DNA of 64,000 nt from Paenibacillus sp. FSL W8-0426 (GTDB taxonomy: Bacteria > Bacillota > Bacilli > Paenibacillales > Paenibacillaceae): positions 5,401,001 through 5,465,000 of the forward strand of contig NZ_CP150203.1 of assembly GCF_037969725.1 (NCBI RefSeq), in the 5' to 3' direction. Position numbers and translations under genes: made by a program. The notes under the pieces are model-generated. The model ran no database searches, had not been told where the DNA came from, and saw only the letters and a list, made by a program, of their open reading frames with translations. Positions 48,602-60,071 of the stretch are shown in pieces; position 1 is the stretch's first letter; every line of letters starts with the position of its first letter.

Positions 48602-48633
48602 AAAAAAAGATCCCTTTCGATTAGAAAGAGGAC
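48602..48633 (-). terminator. Terminator overlapping the comN stop codon
   Basis: Stem TCCTCTTTC...GAAAGGGA (one mismatch) with a run of seven T on the minus strand; it partly lies on the last codons of comN and separates it from secD. Confidence 0.75.
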
Positions 48634-48869
48634 CCCCGGTAAGCAGCTACGGTCAAAAAGTTCATAAAGCTCGTTGCTTTCAGTGACAATATGTCGTTCA
48701 CCAGCTGGTGCAGGGGCGGAATGCCCTGCTTCTCATATTTATGACTGACGCAGTTCCATACATCTTTGCTTGTCACATACTCGTATCCCACAAGCCGTAA
48801 CTCCTCTGCTTTGCTTTGGCAGAGCAGCTCGATGGACTGTTCCAGTTCCGTATCGTTCATTTCTTCCAC
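48621..48869 (-). CDS. comN: Post-transcriptional regulator ComN (YrzD-like)
   Basis: 82 aa, DUF2708-type. In B. subtilis ComN promotes expression of the comE operon. The family pattern is SKAEELRLVGYEYVTSKDVWNCV followed by HQLVNDILSLKATSFMNFLTV. GTG at 48869 with GGGAGG 8 nt upstream is the start; the longer frame to 48944 lacks a site. It lies between secD and the divergent spoVB, as in B. subtilis. Confidence 0.8.
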   Translation of the reverse strand: MEEMNDTELEQSIELLCQSKAEELRLVGYEYVTSKDVWNCVSHKYEKQGIPPLHQLVNDILSLKATSFMNFLTVAAYRGSSF

Positions 48870-48992
48870 GGGGAGCGCCTCCCTTCCTTGCTCAAAAACC
48901 TTTCTGCGGCATCCTTGATACAACATTCGACTTCCACATGCCATATTCCTTCTTTGATTGGTTTGGTTCTTTTTGTAAATCGCCCGATCGTG

Positions 48993-49022
48993 TCATGAGA
49001 AGGTCATGGACTAGCATAGAAT
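48993..49022 (+). promoter_or_regulatory. Candidate sigma-E promoter of spoVB
   Basis: TCATGAG, 15-nt spacer, CATAGAAT resembles the mother-cell sigma-E sites (KMATATW, CATACAHT). spoVB belongs to the sigma-E regulon in B. subtilis. The -35 match is moderate. Confidence 0.4.
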
Positions 49023-49091
49023 GAGACAACCAGGCTTTGTCCTGTCCGCGTAACCAACCTGTTACTTTTCAACCGGGAAAGAGGGGTCGCT

Positions 49092-50711
49092 TTGAAAAAG
49101 CAGACATTTATCCAAGGAGCCATGATCCTGCTCGCTGCTGGCATTATTAACCGGGTATTGGGCTTTATCCCGCGCATCGCGCTGCCGCGAGTCATCGGTG
49201 CAGAAGGGGTGGGCCTGTACCAACTGAGCTATCCTTTCTTTATTGTGCTGGTCACCCTGATCACCGGAGGCATTCCGCTCGCCATAGCCAAGCTTGTAGC
49301 CGAAGCGGATACGGGAGCAAATCGTTATTCTCCGCAGCGCATCCTGCAGGTCAGCTTAAGCTTCACGCTAACGCTGGGCGTTTTGTTCATGTTTCTCTGC
49401 ATCGTTTTTGCCCCTTGGGTAACGCGTTACGTTCTCACGGACGAGCGTGTATACCACACCTTCGTCAGCATGAGTCCCATGATTGCGATCATAGCGGTGT
49501 CTGCCGTGTACCGGGGATACTTTCAGGGCAAACAGAATATGATCCCCAGCGCAGCTTCTTCCATCACCGAGACGATTGTACGCATTGTCTGCGTCATTTG
49601 GTTTTCCTGGCTGCTGGTTCCCCAAGGCATTGAACGGGCTGCAGCCGGCGCCATGCTGGGTGCGCTTGTCGGCGAGTTTGCAGGAATGCTCATTTTGCTG
49701 TGGAATTACGGCAGGGCCAAGAAAGAACAGAAGAGAACAGAAGTGCAACCGAAATCCCCCCTCCAAAACCAAGACGAAACGACAGGCAAAACGCCCATCG
49801 ACTCGGCAGCCTCTCAAAAAGGGCTGATTCGCAGACTGCTCGCCATTTCGGTTCCCGTAACCGCAGGACGGTTGGTCGGATCCCTTTCTTATTTGGCCGA
49901 AACGATCGTTACCGCGCAAAGTCTCGCCCTTGCGGGGTTATCCAGAGGACTGGCCACGGCCCAGTACGGTGCGCTGCAAGGCATGATCATTCCTTTGCTG
50001 CTCCTGCCCGGCGCGCTGACGTCTTCGCTGGCGACCTCTCTTGTGCCTTCTTTGTCCGAAGCATCCGCCCAAGGCGATCGCGCACTCATACATAAGCGCA
50101 TGCACCAGGCTTTGCGTCTGGCTCTGGTCACAGGGGCTCCGTTCTCGGTATTCATGTACGTGCTTGCGGAACCGCTGTGCCTTTTGATATACAATGACGC
50201 TTCGATTGGCAACATGCTGAAATTAATGGCTCCTTTTGCCTTGTTCATTTATATTCAGCCACCGCTGCAAGCGGCTCTTCAGGCCCTTGATCGGCCGGGC
50301 AAGGCGCTGCTCAATACATTCATCGGGGCGGTGATCAAAATCTCTCTGATTTTGCTGCTCGCTTCCCGTCCGGAATTTGGCATAATTGGCGCGGTTATCG
50401 CCATCTGCGTCAACTCCACCATCGTCACGTTCCTTCATGCCGGCAGTGTGCGCAAACTGCTCGCTTTTCGTTTCAAGCTTATGGACTGGACCAAAACCAT
50501 TGCAGGCATGTTTATTATGGGTGCGGCGACGCTGCTCGTTTACGAGCAAACCGTTGTGCTGTTTCCTTTGTGGCTCAGGCTGATTATGGCTTCGATCGCA
50601 GGTTTGATCGTTTACTTTATCGTCATGGGCTTGACCCGCATGATCGACTTTCACGATCTGTCCCGCGCGCCCATCATTGGTTCGTGGTTCAATCGCCGTT
50701 TGCGGAAATGA
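49092..50711 (+). CDS. spoVB: Stage V sporulation protein B (MATE/MOP flippase)
   Basis: 539 aa, about 14 membrane helices of the MviN/MATE superfamily. SpoVB is needed for spore cortex synthesis and probably moves lipid-linked peptidoglycan precursor in the mother cell. N-terminus TFIQGAMILLAAGIINRVLGFIPRIALPRVIGAEGVGLYQL is characteristic. A charged loop at about 215-240 is inserted in the centre. The start is TTG with AGAGGGG 5 nt upstream. Confidence 0.93.
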   Translation: MKKQTFIQGAMILLAAGIINRVLGFIPRIALPRVIGAEGVGLYQLSYPFFIVLVTLITGGIPLAIAKLVAEADTGANRYSPQRILQVSLSFTLTLGVLFMFLCIVFAPWVTRYVLTDERVYHTFVSMSPMIAIIAVSAVYRGYFQGKQNMIPSAASSITETIVRIVCVIWFSWLLVPQGIERAAAGAMLGALVGEFAGMLILLWNYGRAKKEQKRTEVQPKSPLQNQDETTGKTPIDSAASQKGLIRRLLAISVPVTAGRLVGSLSYLAETIVTAQSLALAGLSRGLATAQYGALQGMIIPLLLLPGALTSSLATSLVPSLSEASAQGDRALIHKRMHQALRLALVTGAPFSVFMYVLAEPLCLLIYNDASIGNMLKLMAPFALFIYIQPPLQAALQALDRPGKALLNTFIGAVIKISLILLLASRPEFGIIGAVIAICVNSTIVTFLHAGSVRKLLAFRFKLMDWTKTIAGMFIMGAATLLVYEQTVVLFPLWLRLIMASIAGLIVYFIVMGLTRMIDFHDLSRAPIIGSWFNRRLRK

Positions 50712-50713
50712 CT

Positions 50714-51460
50714 TTACTTCGGATCCTCTTTGGGACTTACGTAAATTTTTCCGTTATGGTCAATGGAACAAATGAAAACGTCCTTGAAATCAAGTATACC
50801 CTTCTGTTGAATCTCATTTTTGAGCCAGAATCTGGTTTTCTGAATCAACTCCAGATTCTGGTCTTGAACTTTCCCATCCATGATCAGAGGCAGTGGCAAA
50901 CCTTCGTATTTAATGTTTTGAAAACCGTCCACCTTATCTTTTCTCGGTTTCTGTATACTGTTGGAATTTAAATTGCCCCCTGTTGCAGACACGCTCCCGT
51001 TCTGATTTTTCGGGAAAACGGTAAGCTTGCCTGTCGTTTCCAAAATGGCGTATTCCACTTCGCTGATACTATCTATATTTTGCTCTCGAAGCTGCAGCAG
51101 CAAATCATCAAGGTTATAACGCTGTTTGCGCATTTCATCGCGATTCAACGTGCCCTTAGAAATCAACACCACGGGTTTGCCGTCGATCATCAAACGCAAA
51201 CCACGGCTTTTGAGACTCATGTAGGCCATGGCGATCTGCATCACAAGCACCGTCAGCATGGGCACAATGCCGTGGAACAACGGCTTATCCGTATCTTCGA
51301 TAACAAATGCGGCAATTTCAGCAAGCATGATCGAGACGACCAGATCAAACATGGACAGCTTCCCGATTTCACGTTTGCCCATGACGCGAATGGCGCCATA
51401 AACAATAAAATACATCAGGATCGTTCTAAAAATATGTACTCCGATATCTGAAAGGTTCAC
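50714..51460 (-). CDS. yrbG: DUF421 membrane protein (YrbG/YetF-like)
   Basis: 248 aa. Three N-terminal helices, then the DUF421 domain with conserved VMGKREIGKLSMFDLVVSIMLAEIAAF and DGKPVVLISKGTLNRDEM. YetF-type proteins act in spore or membrane stress, exact role unknown. It ends 3 nt after the convergent spoVB stop. B. subtilis has yrbG in the same place next to spoVB. AGGAGG-type site upstream. Confidence 0.9.
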   Translation of the reverse strand: MNLSDIGVHIFRTILMYFIVYGAIRVMGKREIGKLSMFDLVVSIMLAEIAAFVIEDTDKPLFHGIVPMLTVLVMQIAMAYMSLKSRGLRLMIDGKPVVLISKGTLNRDEMRKQRYNLDDLLLQLREQNIDSISEVEYAILETTGKLTVFPKNQNGSVSATGGNLNSNSIQKPRKDKVDGFQNIKYEGLPLPLIMDGKVQDQNLELIQKTRFWLKNEIQQKGILDFKDVFICSIDHNGKIYVSPKEDPK

Positions 51461-51640
51461 AACAGGATTCCTCCCTTAATTATAAGTTGTAGTGAAGCCT
51501 GGAGCGTAATCCCTATTTTGGCCTGAACCTCACATGCTGATGCAGTTTTTCGATTGTTCATATAATGGAAAATCAGTTCATAAGTGGGGAGGCTTGACCA
51601 TAAACTGTATTAATTTAAACTTGTACAAGGGGGTTGCTTT

Positions 51641-52033
51641 ATGCAGCTGATTCGACGAATGAATCCGTTCCGATTGACCAATCCGATTTTGTCCGGTCTT
51701 TGTCATGCATTCGTGTGGATGTTTCTGGGGGCGTTGATTCTCTCTTGTTTCCTCTGGATGACGGACATGCGGGAACAAGACCTCTCCAGGTATACTTACA
51801 TCGTTCACGCCGTCTCCTTATTGATCGGTGGTTTTCTGGCCGGCAAACGCTCTGGCGAAAAGGGGTGGTACCATGGCGGAATTACCGGTATTATTTATGG
51901 TGTTATCGTGTTGTTGATCGGTTTTTTGGCACTGGATGCCGTGATCAACTGGAAAGACGGACTACAGCTCGCAAGCGCGTTCGTCATTTCCGCTCTGGGT
52001 GGCATCTTTGGAGTAAATATACGCAAATCATGA
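51641..52033 (+). CDS. yrzE: TIGR04086 family membrane protein (YrzE-like)
   Basis: 130 aa with four membrane helices (first PILSGLCHAFVWMFLGALILSCFLW, last LASAFVISALGGIFGVNI). Function unknown; conserved in spore formers and located next to yrbG and yajC. AAGGGGG is 7-8 nt before the ATG. Transcribed away from yrbG. Confidence 0.88.
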   Translation: MQLIRRMNPFRLTNPILSGLCHAFVWMFLGALILSCFLWMTDMREQDLSRYTYIVHAVSLLIGGFLAGKRSGEKGWYHGGITGIIYGVIVLLIGFLALDAVINWKDGLQLASAFVISALGGIFGVNIRKS

Positions 52034-52095
52034 AATAAACGACGAAAGCGGCGGGGAAAGTCGTCAGATCATTTTCTATCAAACGTTCATCACAA

Positions 52096-52133
52096 ACAAA
52101 AAAAGAAAGGGAGCTCCCGAGGAGTTCCCTTTC
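52096..52133 (-). terminator. Terminator of the ruvC-to-yajC gene run
   Basis: Stem AAAGGGA.CTCC...GGAG.TCCCTTT with one unpaired pair and a long T-rich run on the minus strand, 24 nt after the yajC stop. Confidence 0.85.
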
Positions 52134-52156
52134 TCTCATAAAAATGCCTGTCTGCT

Positions 52157-52468
52157 TTATTCCGCAGTTTCCCGGCTTACGGCGCTGCTGATGGCATTGC
52201 GGTCAAACGTCAGCTTCGTGACATCGTTTACACGCAATACAACCGTATCATCCGTGATTTCGGCAATGGTGCCGTGCAGGCCGCCAATCGTTACGATCTT
52301 GTCGCCTTTTTTCAGACGGCCCAACATGGCGTTGCGTTCTTTTTGTTTTTTGTTCTGAGGACGAATCATCAGAAAGTAGAAAATGGCCACCATGAGCACC
52401 AGTGGCACGATCAGGCCGAGAATTCCGCCTCCGCCTGCCGCTGCGCTCGCAGTCATTCCTTGAAACAT
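52157..52468 (-). CDS. yajC: Preprotein translocase subunit YajC
   Basis: 103 aa, single N-terminal helix (GGGILGLIVPLVLMVAIFYFLMIRPQNKKQKE), then a small beta-rich cytoplasmic domain (GDKIVTIGGLHGTIAEI). Accessory part of SecDF-YajC. Last gene behind tgt, as in many bacteria. Confidence 0.94.
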   Translation of the reverse strand: MFQGMTASAAAGGGGILGLIVPLVLMVAIFYFLMIRPQNKKQKERNAMLGRLKKGDKIVTIGGLHGTIAEITDDTVVLRVNDVTKLTFDRNAISSAVSRETAE

Positions 52469-52532
52469 ATGGACTCCCCCTTATCAGCTTTTCACCAATT
52501 CGTTCGTGGCTCCCAGGTTCCGCAAAACCCGA

Positions 52533-53672
<1,140 letters not shown>

Positions 53673-53713
53673 TTATAATCATCCTCTGAAAAATATTCGT
53701 AAATTCCGCCGAA

Positions 53714-54742
53714 TCAATAGATCAGCATGGCGTCGCCAAAACTGAAAAACCGATACCGCTCGCGGATCGCTTCCGCGTATGCATCCATAATGTGTTCCCT
53801 GCCGGCAAGCGCACTGACCAGCATGACCAGCGTCGACTTCGGCAAATGGAAATTCGTCAGCATGCCATCAATGACTTTGAAGGAATAGCCCGGATAAATG
53901 AAAATGCTCGTCCAGCCGCTGCTTTCCTTAAGCAAGCCGTCCTCGGACTGGCTGCCTACCGTTTCCAACGTACGACAACTCGTCGTGCCAACGGCGAATA
54001 CGCGGTTGCCCCTTTTTTTCGTGTCATTGATCAAATCGGCCGTTTCCTGAGACAAAGAATAGTACTCCTCATGCATCACATGCTCTTCAACGACATCCAC
54101 GGACATCGGACGGAATGTTCCCAAACCGACGTGCAGCGTGATGAAAGCAACATTGACGCCTTTCGCGCGGATGCGGTCGAGCAGTTCATCGGTAAAATGC
54201 AGGCCCGCCGTCGGTGCCGCAGCCGATCCCTCATGCTTCGCATATACCGTCTGGTACCGCTCCCGATCATCCAGGGTCTCCTTGATGTATGGAGGAAGCG
54301 GCATCTCACCCAAGCGGTCCAAAATCTCCTGAAAAATGCCGGTATACATAAAGGTGAGCATTCGGGCACCCATTTCGCCTTCTTCGTCGATCACGGCCTT
54401 CAGCTCATCGCTGAATACGATGACCGATCCCGCTTTCAGCTTTTTCCCTGGTTTGACCAGCGCTTCCCAGCGGTCTCCCTCCACGTTTTTGAGCAAAAGC
54501 ACTTCGGCTTTGGCTCCGGTGTCCTGCTTTGTTCCGAACAACCGTGCAGGGAGAACGCGGGTATCATTCAAAACAAGCGTGTCTCCCGGCTCAAAAAAGT
54601 CGATGATATCCGGAAACTTGCGGTGATGAACCTCCCCGGTTTCCTTGTTCAACGTAAGCAGCCGGGACGCCGTACGCTCAAGCAACGGCGTCTGCGCGAT
54701 CAGCTCTTCCGGCAGTTCAAAATTATATAGATCCACATTCAT
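53714..54742 (-). CDS. queA: S-adenosylmethionine:tRNA ribosyltransferase-isomerase QueA
   Basis: 342 aa. Adds the epoxycyclopentanediol precursor to preQ1-tRNA. Typical stretches: [42 protein letters not shown] and the C-terminal [16 protein letters not shown]. The start at 54742 ([10 protein letters not shown]) is the family N-terminus; AAGGA is 11 nt upstream. It starts 7 nt after the SpoIID-type gene. Confidence 0.96.
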   Translation of the reverse strand: MNVDLYNFELPEELIAQTPLLERTASRLLTLNKETGEVHHRKFPDIIDFFEPGDTLVLNDTRVLPARLFGTKQDTGAKAEVLLLKNVEGDRWEALVKPGKKLKAGSVIVFSDELKAVIDEEGEMGARMLTFMYTGIFQEILDRLGEMPLPPYIKETLDDRERYQTVYAKHEGSAAAPTAGLHFTDELLDRIRAKGVNVAFITLHVGLGTFRPMSVDVVEEHVMHEEYYSLSQETADLINDTKKRGNRVFAVGTTSCRTLETVGSQSEDGLLKESSGWTSIFIYPGYSFKVIDGMLTNFHLPKSTLVMLVSALAGREHIMDAYAEAIRERYRFFSFGDAMLIY

Positions 54743-54749
54743 CTTAAAT

Positions 54750-56837
54750 TCATTCCTTAACAATAGTCGCATTTTGGTAATAGTGTTTCAAAATGGCCTG
54801 GTAATCATACCCTTCATCCGCCATGCCTTTGGCACCCCACTGGGACAACCCCAGACCATGGCCATTGCCCTGACCGATAAACATGAAGGTTTGGCCTTGG
54901 GTTACGGCTCTGGCCGTTCCGTCCCCGCTCATGACGACGAGTGCGTTTCCGGACGATGTGCCCGTCCCGGAAGCCGATAACACGGCTGCGCCGTTCGCCC
55001 CGGTTTTGCTGGCTTGCACGCCGTCAGCGCCTAATACAGTATAACTTCCGGTCCCGGCAATATCAAATAATGTGCTCGGCAACCCGCCCAATGCAGAACG
55101 ATAGGTGTCCGCATATTTCACGGTCATCGCCTGTCCGTTGGCACTGACTTCGAGCGCCCTTCCCGACGGCCCCCGTTTCGTTACCTCCAACGTGGAGATG
55201 GCTGACGGTACCGAGGATGTCGTTTTGCCTTGAAGGGTTTTGACTAGTTGAGCTGAAGTAAACGGGCCTCTTACCCAGGAATACGTATTTGATTCAGGCA
55301 CTTTCGCCAAAACTACGGCTTCGTTGCCTGGATTCATTTTTGCCACCGGGTTCACATTGGACTGGATCATCGGAATCGGTCGCACGTTGGTATTTTGAGC
55401 CGTAACCGTTACTTTGGATAGCCCTGCATTCGTTTGGGAAGAGAGTTCCTTCACGTTGTCTTCGCGTATATATCCGCTGACCCCCGAACTAAGAAGCACG
55501 TGATACCACGTATGCAGTCCTGCCTGGGCCGCAACATCTCCCGAGCTGTCAACCGTATTGAATACACCTTCTGCGCCGTTCCAAACTTCGGAAGGATGTG
55601 CCGTCTGCCCACCCGCATTGGACGAGAACACAGCCTCGACGATTTTACCGCCGCTCTTGACCACTTCGCCCGCGGTCGCATCGACGGCGCTGTTTACTTT
55701 GTCATTCTCGGATCCCATTCCGTTGTACGCCTGGCTGAGCGTTGTATCCACGACATTGGCAATCTTGAAGCGGTCACCCTGCTGAAGCGCATAGGAACGC
55801 GCTGCTACAGCCTGAGCTTTTAACGCCTCTGCCGGCCACGAGGAATACACTTCTGCGCCCACGACTGAATACAGGTATTGCTCCAGCGGTACAACGTTGA
55901 CCAGAGCCAGGTCCCCGTTAACGATGCTGACTTCCATATCGCCGCGGTAGGTCCGCTGTGAACGCTCCGCGACTTTGATTCCGCTGCCGTCTCCCTGTAC
56001 CAAAGCTTTGGCATTGGTGCCTGCCATCGTATAATGTGCTGCCGTTTTGAGAGCATCCAGGCTGAGTCCTGCATCCGTACGGATGATCAGCCCGGGTTGA
56101 CCGTCATTCACTGTAGATAAACTCAAACCAGGTGCTTGAGCATCAACCGTTGTTTTCAGTGCCGCAAGCTCTGCATCCGTGGAGGCTTCGCCCACCCAAA
56201 CCGCGTATCCCGAAGCATTTGCCCCCAATTGGAGCACAGGATAAGCCGTAATGCCTGCCGACAGCAAAGTCGCCTGTGCTGCCTGCGCCTCCTCAAGCGA
56301 ACTGTACGTGCCCGTCGTCAGCCGTTTGCTTCCGGTAACCACCGGTTTCTGGCCGCCAAGTTGGGCTGCAGCCGTGTTTTGGACACGGGCTACGGCTTGT
56401 CCGGCCTGCGCTGCTGTCGCATAATTGCCTGTATACAGCTGATAGGTCTCTTTGCCGTTGACCGTTGTTGTAAACAGCAGCGGCGTGTCCGCAGTGGCCT
56501 GTAACCGTTTAGCCGCAGCCGACGCCGTTTGGAAATCGGTCGTTTCCAGCACTTTAACCCTATAACCGTCCGCGCTGAATCGGATTTGCCCTGCAGGGAT
56601 GCTTAAGTTGGCTCCGCTGTCAGAACCAATGCTCCATTTTCCCGTGGATTCCAGCGTAATAAGCGATGTTGTCGATTTGTACGTGCTTCCCAGGTTCGCA
56701 AACATCGCAACCCGGATCGTTTGGCCGTCGCTTTCTGCCGCATAGGCAGGCAACTGCAGGCATCCCGCAGTCAGCAATGCCGCCGCAAAAACCTTAATGC
56801 GTCTGCTCCACTTGTTCGTATTCCTCGCTCTTCCCAC
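54750..56837 (-). CDS. Secreted SpoIID/LytB domain protein with SPOR-like repeats
   Basis: 695 aa. Signal peptide ([21 protein letters not shown]); SPOR-like repeats around 95-240 ([25 protein letters not shown] and similar), which bind denuded glycan; a SpoIID/LytB amidation-enhancer type domain at about 290-500 with [37 protein letters not shown]; and a C-terminal part ending [29 protein letters not shown]. SpoIID domains are lytic transglycosylases acting on peptidoglycan. GTG at 56837 has AGAGGAG 7 nt upstream. It sits between ruvB and queA, where B. subtilis has no such gene. Substrate stage (sporulation or growth) unknown. Confidence 0.9.
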   Translation of the reverse strand: MGRARNTNKWSRRIKVFAAALLTAGCLQLPAYAAESDGQTIRVAMFANLGSTYKSTTSLITLESTGKWSIGSDSGANLSIPAGQIRFSADGYRVKVLETTDFQTASAAAKRLQATADTPLLFTTTVNGKETYQLYTGNYATAAQAGQAVARVQNTAAAQLGGQKPVVTGSKRLTTGTYSSLEEAQAAQATLLSAGITAYPVLQLGANASGYAVWVGEASTDAELAALKTTVDAQAPGLSLSTVNDGQPGLIIRTDAGLSLDALKTAAHYTMAGTNAKALVQGDGSGIKVAERSQRTYRGDMEVSIVNGDLALVNVVPLEQYLYSVVGAEVYSSWPAEALKAQAVAARSYALQQGDRFKIANVVDTTLSQAYNGMGSENDKVNSAVDATAGEVVKSGGKIVEAVFSSNAGGQTAHPSEVWNGAEGVFNTVDSSGDVAAQAGLHTWYHVLLSSGVSGYIREDNVKELSSQTNAGLSKVTVTAQNTNVRPIPMIQSNVNPVAKMNPGNEAVVLAKVPESNTYSWVRGPFTSAQLVKTLQGKTTSSVPSAISTLEVTKRGPSGRALEVSANGQAMTVKYADTYRSALGGLPSTLFDIAGTGSYTVLGADGVQASKTGANGAAVLSASGTGTSSGNALVVMSGDGTARAVTQGQTFMFIGQGNGHGLGLSQWGAKGMADEGYDYQAILKHYYQNATIVKE

Positions 56838-56944
56838 AATCAAACTCCTCTCCATGCTATATCCATTGGATTATCGGAAATATGCGTCCTGCTTATGAGC
56901 TTCTTTTTTATCGTTGATGTTGCGTCAGATGCTCCATCCAACCA

Positions 56945-57955
56945 TTACTTCCCGTCCCTTGGCGGAAGGGGAATGCCCAGGTGGTGATACGCCAAATCCG
57001 TGACCACCCTGCCCCTCGGAGTTCGTTGAAGCATGCCGATCTGCAGCAAATAAGGCTCGTATACGTCCTCAATCGTTTGGCTCTCTTCCCCGATGGTGGC
57101 AGCTATCGTATCCAGCCCGACCGGGCCTCCTTTGAAACTTTGAATCATGGATTTGAGCATCTTATGGTCGATTTCGTCCAACCCTCTCGGGTCGATCTGC
57201 AAACGTTTCAACGCCTCTTCTGCCAAAGCCTGCGTGATCATGCCGTCCCCCCGCACTTGGGCGAAATCCCGTACCCTTTTCAAGAGACGGTTAGCAATCC
57301 GCGGCGTACCGCGAGAACGAAGGGCAATCTCCTCTGCCGCATCGCCCACGATGTCGACGCCAAGAATTTCCGAAGCCCTCGACACGATAAACGCAAGTTC
57401 ATCCACCGTGTAAAATTCCAAACGACTGATCACGCCGAAACGATCGCGGAGCGGAGCCGACAACAATCCTGCACGCGTCGTTGCACCGATCAGCGTAAAT
57501 GGAGGCAAATCGAGACGCACGGAACGTGCACTCGGGCCTTTGCCGATCATAATATCCAGCGCAAAATCCTCCATGGCCGGGTACATGACTTCTTCCACGG
57601 TACGATGCAAGCGGTGAATCTCGTCAATGAACAAGACGTCACCTTCCTGCAAGTTGGTCAAAAGCGCAGCCAAGTCTCCTGGACGTTCAATCGCAGGGCC
57701 CGATGTTGTTCTTAGATTCACGCCGAGCTCGTTCGCGATAATATTGGCCAGCGTTGTTTTCCCCAGTCCGGGAGGACCGTACAACAGCACGTGGTCCAAC
57801 GCTTCATTACGCATTTTTGCGGCTTCGATGTATATTTTCAAATTTTCCTTGACCTGATTCTGTCCGATATACTCGTTCAAATACCGGGGACGCAGGCTCA
57901 GCTCCACAGCTTGGTCCTCCATCATCAGGTTGGCGGAAATAATCCGGTCTTCCAT
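56945..57955 (-). CDS. ruvB: Holliday junction branch migration ATPase RuvB
   Basis: 336 aa AAA+ motor. Walker [23 protein letters not shown], Walker [12 protein letters not shown], sensor 1 [21 protein letters not shown], then the winged-helix end. Hexameric rings drive branch migration on RuvA-bound junctions. 74 nt after ruvA. Confidence 0.97.
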   Translation of the reverse strand: MEDRIISANLMMEDQAVELSLRPRYLNEYIGQNQVKENLKIYIEAAKMRNEALDHVLLYGPPGLGKTTLANIIANELGVNLRTTSGPAIERPGDLAALLTNLQEGDVLFIDEIHRLHRTVEEVMYPAMEDFALDIMIGKGPSARSVRLDLPPFTLIGATTRAGLLSAPLRDRFGVISRLEFYTVDELAFIVSRASEILGVDIVGDAAEEIALRSRGTPRIANRLLKRVRDFAQVRGDGMITQALAEEALKRLQIDPRGLDEIDHKMLKSMIQSFKGGPVGLDTIAATIGEESQTIEDVYEPYLLQIGMLQRTPRGRVVTDLAYHHLGIPLPPRDGK

Positions 57956-58029
57956 GTTATATCCCTACCTTCTTTGCTGGCTGCTTGGTTGACTTGGTTG
58001 TCTGAAATGGTCTGTCACCGATCAGCTCG

Positions 58030-58644
58030 CTATCCTTTAAACAGCATCTGCAGCGCCCGCTTCATCAGCACATCCACCGAATCTGCCGCAGTGGCGTCTT
58101 TTTTGAGCTTCAGCCATACTTTATCCAGCTCGCTGTCCGTGTAACCCAATGCCTTCAAGCCTTCTCGAGCTTCATCCCACGCAGACCCGCTGCCCTGTTC
58201 CTCCGACGGAGGGGCAAACAACCCTGTCGCCAATGCAGCCGTACCGAAGCCGTCCAATTTGTCCTTCAGGTCCAAAATCATGCGCTGTGCCGTCTTTTTG
58301 CCGATTCCCGGCAATTTGGTCAGGAACGTAATGTTCTCTTGATAAATCGCCGTAACGACATGCTCAGGCGTTCCCCCTGCCAGAATCCCCAATGCAACCC
58401 GCGGCCCGATGCCGGATACCTCAATCAATTTGCGGAAAAGACGCTGCTCATCCCGGGATGCAAAACCAAACAAAAGGATTGCGTCTTCACGTACATGGTG
58501 ATGGATATACACCGTGATTTCCCCTTCTTGTTTGGCAAAAACAAAGGGATTAGGGCAGAACACGCGATACCCCACTCCATGCACATCCAACACAATATAT
58601 TCATTCTCCACAAGCACAAACTGTCCTCTAAGAAAATCTATCAT
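58030..58644 (-). CDS. ruvA: Holliday junction DNA-binding protein RuvA
   Basis: 204 aa tetrameric junction binder: OB-fold N-terminus (MIDFLRGQFVLVENEYIVLDVHGVGYRVF), two helix-hairpin-helix motifs (VSGIGPRVALGIL, LPGIGKKTAQRMILDL) and domain III that binds RuvB. Overlaps ruvC by ATGA. Confidence 0.96.
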   Translation of the reverse strand: MIDFLRGQFVLVENEYIVLDVHGVGYRVFCPNPFVFAKQEGEITVYIHHHVREDAILLFGFASRDEQRLFRKLIEVSGIGPRVALGILAGGTPEHVVTAIYQENITFLTKLPGIGKKTAQRMILDLKDKLDGFGTAALATGLFAPPSEEQGSGSAWDEAREGLKALGYTDSELDKVWLKLKKDATAADSVDVLMKRALQMLFKG

Positions 58645-59150
58645 TTTCGCAATACCTCATTCAACTTGTTATTTAGTGTGTATGAGTGGGCGTGACAAAC
58701 GGCTACGGCCAGCGCATCCGCCACGTCGTCCGGTTTCGGAATGGCCTGCAAACGCAAAAACATACGAACCATCTCCTGCACCTGGCGTTTCTCCGCCTTG
58801 CCGTAACCCACGATGGCCTGTTTAATTTGCATTGGCGTATATTCCGCGATCGGCAGCCCTTTCTGAGCTGCTGCAAGCACCATGACCCCTCTCGCTTGGC
58901 TGACCGACATGGCTGTCGTCACGTTTCGGTTAAAAAACAACTTCTCCAGCGCAATCGCATCCGGTTTATATTTATCAATCAACTGCACCATGCCCTCATA
59001 CACATGAAGCAGCCGTTCTTCTTCGGGCGTATGAGCCTCGGTTTGAATGCAGCCGTACTGCACAGGCTTTACCTGGCTTCCGATTTTGTCCACAAAACCA
59101 AAGCCGACAATCGCTATCCCCGGGTCGATCCCCAAAAAACGCAAAACCAT
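58641..59150 (-). CDS. ruvC: Crossover junction endodeoxyribonuclease RuvC
   Basis: 169 aa RNase H-fold resolvase. Catalytic acids in FLGIDPGIAIVGFG, ALEKLFFNRNVTTAM and DDVADALAVAVCH. First gene of ruvC-ruvA-ruvB. B. subtilis lacks ruvC and uses RecU, so this complete ruvABC set is a difference from the model species. Confidence 0.96.
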   Translation of the reverse strand: MVLRFLGIDPGIAIVGFGFVDKIGSQVKPVQYGCIQTEAHTPEEERLLHVYEGMVQLIDKYKPDAIALEKLFFNRNVTTAMSVSQARGVMVLAAAQKGLPIAEYTPMQIKQAIVGYGKAEKRQVQEMVRMFLRLQAIPKPDDVADALAVAVCHAHSYTLNNKLNEVLRK

Positions 59151-59285
59151 CTCTCCCTTACAATAAAGCGAACATATGTATCGTTCATTTCATTATAACA
59201 AAGTTTATGATCCTGCGGCAGGAAAAACTTTGTCGAGACGATGATGCCGCATCATTTGATGCGTTTCGATCATTTTCAACAATGC

Positions 59286-59310
59286 AAAAAAGGCATCCGA
59301 CGATGCCTTG
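59286..59310 (-). terminator. Terminator of bofC
   Basis: Eight-pair stem AAGGCATC...GATGCCTT with loop CGAC, T run on the minus strand, 31 nt after the bofC stop. Confidence 0.85.
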
Positions 59311-59340
59311 GCACACTCCACCTATTATGTTGGTTTGTTT

Positions 59341-60042
59341 TTACCCACCGCTTTGCACAGGCTGTGCTGCTTCATACTCCCGATCGAGGGCATAATCGCT
59401 AAATGTGGAGATCACACTGTTATATTCATCTTTGTCCTGTACGCGTATCCCTTGCTGCAATTGTTCCAATACCCCTTCCGGCAAAGAAGATTCGAGGGAA
59501 CCCACATCCATTTGAAAAAATGTCCGGATGACTTTCTCCTTGGTTGGACGTCCTTCATATAAATTTAAATTCCCTACGGCATCGACGCTGATATACGCCT
59601 TCTCTTTGCACAACGGTGAAAGATCGTCAATCTGTTGACTGATTTGAACAAGATCAGTACTTTTCAATTCAGGCTCCCATTCAGGATGCTGAAGCAACAA
59701 TGCTTCTAGCTGTGAATTCGTTAAACGCCCCAACTGCTCCGTTTCAATCCCGCAAATATAACGTGTCTCGAGGACAACCCGAGTTAACCGATGTGGGTCC
59801 GTTCCCAATTGCTTCAACACCATTTGCGCTTTTTCCGTCACCTGTGCTTCCGGTTCGGCAAGCCCCATAACAGCCTTAGCCTCACCGAAATGGGTTGTCA
59901 GCAGCCGCTGAACATGCGAAGAGATGGACAATCCACTACCCGCCAAAACCGTGATCGTTATCAAAGCTACAGCCATCCATGCTGTGCGTTTCCATCGACG
60001 CCAACGTCGCTTTAATTGTTTTCTGAGCTTAAATGTGTTCAC
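59341..60042 (-). CDS. bofC: BofC, intercompartmental inhibitor of SpoIVB signalling
   Basis: 233 aa. A basic N-terminus and one membrane/signal segment (AWMAVALITITVLAGSGLSI) precede the BofC core with VVLETRYICGIETEQLG and a C-terminal domain from about 155 (LSPLCKEKAYISVDAVGNLNLYEG). BofC is exported from the forespore and delays SpoIVB-triggered pro-sigma-K processing. Start at the GTG 60042 with AAGGGG 5 nt upstream. Longer than the 170-aa B. subtilis protein, mostly in the linker. Position before ruv genes agrees with B. subtilis. Confidence 0.88.
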   Translation of the reverse strand: MNTFKLRKQLKRRWRRWKRTAWMAVALITITVLAGSGLSISSHVQRLLTTHFGEAKAVMGLAEPEAQVTEKAQMVLKQLGTDPHRLTRVVLETRYICGIETEQLGRLTNSQLEALLLQHPEWEPELKSTDLVQISQQIDDLSPLCKEKAYISVDAVGNLNLYEGRPTKEKVIRTFFQMDVGSLESSLPEGVLEQLQQGIRVQDKDEYNSVISTFSDYALDREYEAAQPVQSGG

Positions 60043-60071
60043 ATGAACCCCTTCTATCCCTGTTTTAAGGA

